In this document: positions 6,860 to 9,675 of the stretch, piece after piece | Layout: the number at the start of each line of letters is the position of its first letter | How positions within the stretch are numbered: position 1 is the first letter of the stretch | Origin: Sphingomonas sp. | GTDB taxonomy: Bacteria; Pseudomonadota; Alphaproteobacteria; Sphingomonadales; Sphingomonadaceae | DNA length: 9,675 bases | Assembly: GCA_030146605.1 (NCBI GenBank) | Contig: JASLBO010000467.1 | Span: 1-9,675, forward strand | Reading direction: 5' to 3' | Program-made: the position numbers and the translations under genes | Notes under the pieces: generated by a model | Seen by the model: only the letters and a program-made list of their open reading frames with translations | Databases searched by the model: none | Told to the model about the DNA's origin: nothing

Positions 6860-8398
6860 CTATTCCTCGCCGCCCGCTGCCGCGCCGGCGTCGTCCGGTT
6901 GTCCGTCGAGCGTAGCGAGCGCCTTTTCGGTCTCCCCCTTGTCGATCATCGCGATCAGCTGGCTGGCGACGAGGGCGATGCCGCCGCCATGCGGCTGATA
7001 GGCGAGCGGTGCCAGCATCTGGCGCGCGCGCGCCTTGTTTCCCTCGCGCAAGACCAGGGCCGCGGTATTGAGACGCAGCGACTTGTCCTGCGGCACCAGC
7101 CCGAAGGCATATTCCAGCCCTCGCTTGGCGGAGTCGTTCGGCGGTATGCCGGCCTGGCCGAAACTGCGGTAATAGAGGATCAGCGGCTCGGGATCGTCGG
7201 GGTCGATCCGGTTCCCCGCGGCGATGATATTACGAATGCCCCGCCACGTCTTCGGCGTCTTGTCGCCGGCTTTCAACGCGACCGCGGCTTGCGACATCGC
7301 CTTGTAGACATAGCCGTCGACAGCCTTCGAATCGGCGGCAATCGCCCGGTCCGCCGCTGCTTCCGCCGCGGCATAGTCGCCGGCATCGTACGCGGCTTCG
7401 GCAAGGACCAGCTGGGCGCCGCGATCATCGGGGTAAGGCGCGGCCGCGCGCTTCGCCCGCTGATAGGTGGGGGGCGCGGTTTTGGCGTCGACGCCCACCT
7501 TCGAGCGGATGCGGACGTCCATCGTCGCCGCTTCGCCCGGCGTGAGCTTGCGCAGCACCACTTCTCCCGTCGGCACCTTGTCCGCGGAGATCCGGATGCC
7601 GCTGAACCGGCCGGTCTTGTAGCGTTCGAGTTCGCGATCCAGTGCTTTCAGATCGCCAAAGACCGCGGCGGCATCGAGCGAGGATTTGCCGTCGTTGAGC
7701 GCGCGCAGATAGGCGGACAACTGGTTCGGGCGCTTCTTCGAAAAGAGCAGATAGTGCGCCAGCAGCCAGCCGCGGCCATAGAGCCCCTCGCGCTGCTCGC
7801 CGCTGAGCTTCAGGGTGTCGGCGGTCATCAGCTTGCCGATCGGCAGGGCGTTGCCGCTGAGCAGGCCATTGCCGCGATATTGCGGCGGGTTGCCCAGCAC
7901 GATCGAGCCATCCCTGTCGAACACCGCAGTGGCGAGCGCCTCGGCAAAGCCCTCGATATACCAGGACGGATATACCGCGTTGGGCGAGAAGCTCCACATC
8001 AGGTGATGCGCATATTCGTGCAACAGGATCGCCTGGGGGCTGAGATCGGAGGCGTGGCCGGATCCCGACTGGCGCGGCACGATCGCCAGCGATCCGCTGG
8101 CGCGCGGCACGTAGAAGCCCGCGACGAAACGGTTCGAAATCAGCTTTGATACGTCGCCCTGATCGTCCACGACGTAGACGGTGAGCCGGTTGGCCGGGCC
8201 GACCGCCTGGTCCTCCACGCCGCGCAGCAGGCGCATGGCGCGGTCGAAGCGCTCGAGCTTGCCCGCGAAGTCGCCGAGCTTTTTCGGATCCTGTTCGGAA
8301 TACACCACGAAATGGTCGGTGCTCGCTTCATACCAGTCGGCACTTGCCGATACCGGGACGAGCAGCAGCAGCAGCAACCCCGACAATTTTCGAACCAT
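6860..8398 (-). CDS. Exported HExxH zinc metallopeptidase (gluzincin-like) with TPR-like region
   Basis: Protein of 512 aa. The signal peptide has a run of six leucines and a likely cleavage after residue 20 (SASA). The N-terminal half contains the zinc motif HEYAH (residues 127-131). WYIEGFAE follows, where Glu149, 18 residues after the second His, is a good candidate third ligand, as in gluzincins (peptidase MA clan; similar to DUF1570-type proteins). The C-terminal half (about 320-500) is Ala-rich and helical, with at least one clear TPR-like repeat (about 327-358) and probably more. It likely acts in the periplasm or at the outer envelope. The ATG at 8396-8398 has AGGGGGA just upstream. 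It lies between priA and the serine protease on the same strand. The specific substrate is unknown; an inactive relative cannot be excluded. Confidence 0.82.
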   Translation of the reverse strand: MVRKLSGLLLLLLVPVSASADWYEASTDHFVVYSEQDPKKLGDFAGKLERFDRAMRLLRGVEDQAVGPANRLTVYVVDDQGDVSKLISNRFVAGFYVPRASGSLAIVPRQSGSGHASDLSPQAILLHEYAHHLMWSFSPNAVYPSWYIEGFAEALATAVFDRDGSIVLGNPPQYRGNGLLSGNALPIGKLMTADTLKLSGEQREGLYGRGWLLAHYLLFSKKRPNQLSAYLRALNDGKSSLDAAAVFGDLKALDRELERYKTGRFSGIRISADKVPTGEVVLRKLTPGEAATMDVRIRSKVGVDAKTAPPTYQRAKRAAAPYPDDRGAQLVLAEAAYDAGDYAAAEAAADRAIAADSKAVDGYVYKAMSQAAVALKAGDKTPKTWRGIRNIIAAGNRIDPDDPEPLILYYRSFGQAGIPPNDSAKRGLEYAFGLVPQDKSLRLNTAALVLREGNKARARQMLAPLAYQPHGGGIALVASQLIAMIDKGETEKALATLDGQPDDAGAAAGGEE

Positions 8399-8458
8399 GC
8401 GTCCCCCTGCGCCGATCCTAGTCCGGATTGCCGGTCTGCATAGGACGGAATCGACGCC

Positions 8459-9675
8459 CTAAAGGAAACTATAGGGATCGACGTCGACCGCGACGCGCAC
8501 CTTGGCGCTCCATTCGAGCGCGCCCAGCCAGTCGCGGATCATGTCCTGCACGTCGAAGGCGCGGCGGGCGTGGACGAGCAGGCGGAAGCGGTGGCGGCCG
8601 CGCAGCATCGCGAGCGGGGCGGGGGCGGGGCCGTAGACCTGCATCTCGTCGCGCTTCGGCGCGGTGCGGCCGATCATCCGCGCGGTTTCCTCCGCTGCCG
8701 CCTTGTCCTCGCTCGACACGATGATCGCGGCATAGCGACCATAAGGCGGGGCGCCGGCCTCGCGCCGCGCCTCGGTTTCGGCCTCGTAGAACGCCGCGCT
8801 GTTGCCCGAGATCAACGCCTGCATCACCTGCGCGTCCGGAGCGTGGGTCTGGATGAACACGCTGCCCGGCTTCTCGCCGCGTCCGGCGCGCCCGGAGACT
8901 TGCATGATCTGCTGGAAGGTGCGCTCGGCCGCGCGCAGATCGCCGCCGTCGAGCCCGAGATCGGCATCGACCACGCCGACGACGGTCAGATTGGGGAAGT
9001 GATAGCCCTTGGTCACCAGCTGGGTGCCGACGACGATGTCGATGTCCTTGTGCTCCATCCTGTGGACGAACTCGGCGGCCTTGGCGGGCGACCACATCGT
9101 GTCGGAGGTGACGATCGCGATCCTGGCGTTCGGCCACAGCAACTTCGCTTCATCGGCGATCCGCTCGACTCCCGGACCGCAGGCGACGAGGCTGTCGGCC
9201 TCTTCGCATTCGGGGCAGATATCGGGTGTCGCGACGGTATGCCCGCAATGGTGGCAGGCGAGCCGGCGGATCAGCCGGTGCTCGACCATCCACGCCGTGC
9301 AATTCGGGCATTGGAAGCGATGGCCGCAATGCCGGCACAGCGTGAGCGGGGCATAGCCGCGGCGATTGAGGAACAGCAAGGATTGCTCGCCGCGTTCGAG
9401 CGCCGCGTCGATCGCGAGGATCAGCCGCGGGCTGAGCCAGCGGCCGCGATCGGGCGGCTCCTTGATCAGGTCGATCGCCTCGATGTCGGGAAGCTCGGCA
9501 ACGCCGAAACGCCCCGGCAGCTTGATCTCCGCATAGCGCCCGAGCTCGACCTGATGGCGGCTCTCGATCGCCGGCGTCGCCGAGGCGAGGATCACCGGGC
9601 AGCTTTCGAACCGCCCGCGCATCACCGCGACGTCGCGCGCGTGATAATGGACGCCCTCTTCCTGCTTGAAACTCG
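8459..9675 (-). CDS. priA: PriA primosomal replication-restart helicase, C-terminal part (5' end outside the window)
   Basis: PriA recognises stalled forks and loads the replication machinery. The frame stays open to the right edge: in-frame residues SFKQEEGVHYHARD, a PriA hallmark, precede the first Met or Val codons, so no start lies in the window. Visible from the N side are SATP (helicase motif III, 9572-9583), then eight cysteines in CxxC pairs (9206-9337) forming the two-zinc domain. GTQLVTKG (9005-9028) and QVSGRAGR (motif VI, 8879-8902) follow, and then the C-terminal domain. About 405 residues are present out of roughly 730 in the family; the Walker A and DEAH box are missing only because of the window edge. 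The gene ends about 60 nt before the metallopeptidase start on the same strand. Confidence 0.95.
   Translation of the reverse strand, partial: SFKQEEGVHYHARDVAVMRGRFESCPVILASATPAIESRHQVELGRYAEIKLPGRFGVAELPDIEAIDLIKEPPDRGRWLSPRLILAIDAALERGEQSLLFLNRRGYAPLTLCRHCGHRFQCPNCTAWMVEHRLIRRLACHHCGHTVATPDICPECEEADSLVACGPGVERIADEAKLLWPNARIAIVTSDTMWSPAKAAEFVHRMEHKDIDIVVGTQLVTKGYHFPNLTVVGVVDADLGLDGGDLRAAERTFQQIMQVSGRAGRGEKPGSVFIQTHAPDAQVMQALISGNSAAFYEAETEARREAGAPPYGRYAAIIVSSEDKAAAEETARMIGRTAPKRDEMQVYGPAPAPLAMLRGRHRFRLLVHARRAFDVQDMIRDWLGALEWSAKVRVAVDVDPYSFL

Noticed and set aside
8416..8445. Imperfect dyad (TCCTA...TAGGA with inner CCGG...CCGG) between priA and the metallopeptidase gene
   Set aside because: The inner and outer pairs do not share an axis and no T-run follows, so neither a terminator nor an operator is supported.

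Overview
The window reads as chromosomal DNA from a GC-rich alphaproteobacterium. The closest fit is the sphingomonads (Sphingomonas or a relative). That placement is an inference from the very high GC, strong G/C preference at third codon positions, GTG start use and the flavour of the proteins. No rRNA or other marker fixes the taxon. I see no tRNA, rRNA, insertion sequence, phage gene or CRISPR array.

Layout, left to right: (1) an RhlE-type DEAD-box RNA helicase on the minus strand (27-1517), whose last codons lie in a long perfect inverted repeat at the left edge (1-76 / 145-220); (2) upstream of it, on the same strand, a membrane-anchored alpha/beta hydrolase (1718-2893); (3) a divergent gap of about 250-270 nt, followed on the plus strand by a PilZ-domain protein (about 3164-3646), the methylation-repair protein Ada (3719-4759) and a DUF1203 protein (4756-5223) that overlaps ada by an ATGA; (4) on the minus strand, meeting DUF1203 tail to tail with one base between the stop codons, an exported trypsin-like protease with two membrane segments (5225-6766), an exported HExxH metallopeptidase with TPR-like repeats (6860-8398) and the C-terminal part of the replication-restart helicase PriA (8459 to the right edge).

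Most of this is housekeeping and stress-related: RNA remodelling, alkylation repair, replication restart, c-di-GMP sensing and envelope proteolysis. The tightest functional pair is ada-DUF1203, which looks co-translated. The two envelope proteases follow priA in one direction and may be read together, although the gaps of about 60 and 93 nt leave room for separate promoters. The helicase has its own promoter candidate overlapping the hydrolase stop codon, which implies a structured leader of about 170 nt.

I found no clear new multi-gene system. The points most worth a second look are the inverted repeat at the left edge (probably an assembly or foldback artefact that rewrites the helicase C-terminus), the ada-DUF1203 coupling with a possibly leaderless ada transcript, and the unusual architecture of the protease. 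No gene-free stretch exceeds 300 bases.
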